Part shown: positions 4,841 to 5,474 of the stretch, in pieces
Layout: the number at the start of each line of letters is the position of its first letter
Position numbering within the stretch: the stretch's first letter is position 1
Source of the DNA: Aliicoccus persicus_A
GTDB lineage: Bacteria > Bacillota > Bacilli > Staphylococcales > Salinicoccaceae
Length of the DNA stretch: 5,474 nt
Direction of reading: 5' to 3'
NCBI GenBank assembly: GCA_020741755.1
Contig: DYYI01000064.1
Location: 1-5,474, forward strand
Made by a program: the position numbers and the translations under genes
Notes under the pieces: model-generated
What the model saw: the letters and a program-made list of their open reading frames with translations, nothing else
Database searches by the model: none
What the model was told of the DNA's origin: nothing

Positions 4841-5286
4841 AATTCGAAGAAGTGAGAGAAGCACTTAAAGCGTATCGTTATCAACCAACCATTTTACCAG
4901 TGAGAAGCACGTCAAAAAGTGCAGGCTATGATTTTTTCTTGAAAGAAGATGTCACCATTTGGCCTGGTGAACACGTATTCCAATATACAGATGTGAAGTG
5001 TGAACTAGCGAGGGATGAAGTGTTGCTTTTATTCATCCGCTCCAGTGTGGGAATAAACAAGCATCTAACACTTGCAAACGGAACAGGGGTTATTGATGCA
5101 GATTACTATAATAACTCCAACAACAACGGAAATATCGGTTTAACGCTATTTAATTATGGTAAGGAAGTCCAAACCATGAAGAAGGGCGAACGGATCATGC
5201 AGGGGATTATTGTGGATTATAAAGTTTCTGAAAATGACATTTCAGAAGGCGTGAGAAGTGGCGGCTTTGGGAGTACGGGCATATGA
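4837..5286 (+). CDS. dut: dUTP diphosphatase (trimeric dUTPase)
   Basis: The 149-residue enzyme hydrolyses dUTP to dUMP and pyrophosphate, keeping uracil out of DNA and supplying dUMP for dTTP synthesis. All five motifs of the trimeric family are visible: motif 1 SAGYDFF (28-34), motif 2 RSSVGI (68-73), motif 3 GVIDADYYNN (84-93) with D87 and Y90, motif 4 KGERIMQGI (116-124) and motif 5 RSGGFGSTG (140-148), which closes over the substrate. Motif 3 carries an N-rich insertion (92-98) before GNIGL, a form seen in Firmicute and phage enzymes. The start is ATG 4837, coupled to recU by a 4-base overlap, and the stop overlaps the next ATG by four bases. In some phages of these hosts dUTPases also derepress pathogenicity islands; nothing here tests that. 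Confidence 0.93.
   Translation: MKFEEVREALKAYRYQPTILPVRSTSKSAGYDFFLKEDVTIWPGEHVFQYTDVKCELARDEVLLLFIRSSVGINKHLTLANGTGVIDADYYNNSNNNGNIGLTLFNYGKEVQTMKKGERIMQGIIVDYKVSENDISEGVRSGGFGSTGI
5226..5247. other. 8-bp inverted repeat near the 3' end of the dUTPase gene
   Basis: TTCTGAAA (5226-5233) and TTTCAGAA (5240-5247) are perfect reverse complements around the 6-base loop ATGACA, with one further T-G wobble outside. It lies in codons for VSENDISEG, between motifs 4 and 5. No T run follows, so it is not a terminator. It could be an RNA hairpin or a binding site, or chance. Confidence 0.35.
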
Positions 5287-5474
5287 AACTACACTTTTAC
5301 AAGAAAACTTTCCCACCAGTACAAAATGGCTGTCTGCGGTACTACGACTACCACAATGGCATCGCAGGCTACAGCAAGAAACAGGACTTGTCAAACTATT
5401 ACGGCTACTTAACTTTTGAACAACTGGAAGAGAAAATAAAAATAAAACGAGCGGACGCAACCAAGCGGGCATTT
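5283..5474 (+). CDS. Unrecognised protein, first 64 residues, cut by the window end
   Basis: The frame is open from ATG 5283 to the last base of the window. The N-terminus MKLHFYKKTFPPVQNGC leads into a segment rich in tyrosine and glycine (YYDYHNGIAGY, then NYYGYLTFEQLEEK) and a basic stretch KIKIKRADATKRAF. I do not recognise a family. The ATGA overlap with the dUTPase stop and a GGGAG site (5269-5273) nine bases upstream support translation and membership of the same operon. Confidence 0.7.
   Translation, partial: MKLHFYKKTFPPVQNGCLRYYDYHNGIAGYSKKQDLSNYYGYLTFEQLEEKIKIKRADATKRAF

Noticed and set aside
5242..5472. Open frame on the minus strand at the window end
   Set aside because: It is antisense to the end of dUTPase and the coupled downstream gene, both of which are supported by motifs or overlap and ribosome-binding sites.

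Overview
The window looks like the DNA-replication and nucleotide-metabolism module of a bacteriophage or prophage of a low-GC Gram-positive host (Bacillales or Lactobacillales). The evidence is the AT-rich DNA, strong Shine-Dalgarno sites before nearly every gene, all genes on the + strand, 4-base GTGA/ATGA stop/start overlaps, and the gene set itself: phage replication initiator, DnaB-type helicase, SSB, RecU-type resolvase, trimeric dUTPase and free-standing nuclease genes. RecU is the Firmicute form of Holliday-junction resolvase. I cannot name the genus, and nothing in view shows whether the element is temperate or lytic.

Layout. Bases 1-102 are the 3' end of an unrecognised gene, followed at once by an intrinsic terminator (107-134). 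A new transcription unit then begins with a promoter (155-183) embedded in an 8+8 bp inverted repeat (152-185) that looks like an operator. The first gene is a 57-residue excisionase/MerR-like helix-turn-helix protein (212-385). It is followed by a GIY-YIG-superfamily (T5orf172/MUG113-like) protein (416-982), a replication initiator (949-1749), a DnaB-like helicase (1746-2996), an unrecognised 102-residue protein (2993-3301), an HNH endonuclease with a C-terminal helix-turn-helix (3313-3828), SSB (3825-4313), RecU (4325-4840), dUTPase (4837-5286) and an unrecognised gene cut by the window end (5283-5474). There is no gene-free stretch over 300 bases; the longest gap is 103-211.

How the genes work together. 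The initiator would recognise the phage origin and recruit the helicase. SSB would coat the opened strands, RecU would resolve recombination or replication junctions, and dUTPase would keep uracil out of new DNA. No separate helicase-loader gene is recognisable. The initiator gene holds three sets of repeats: a 96-base C-free purine-rich tract, a pair of ATGGATAC repeats and a pair of perfect 14-bp repeats. Because several phages of these hosts carry their origin inside the initiator gene, this is the best origin candidate in the window.

Most of the window is recognisable phage biology. The points most worth checking are the putative intragenic origin, the operator overlapping the promoter of the helix-turn-helix gene, the likely mobile HNH gene before ssb, and the matching translation-start cassettes at the ends of the HNH and recU genes. 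I did not find clear evidence of a wholly new system.
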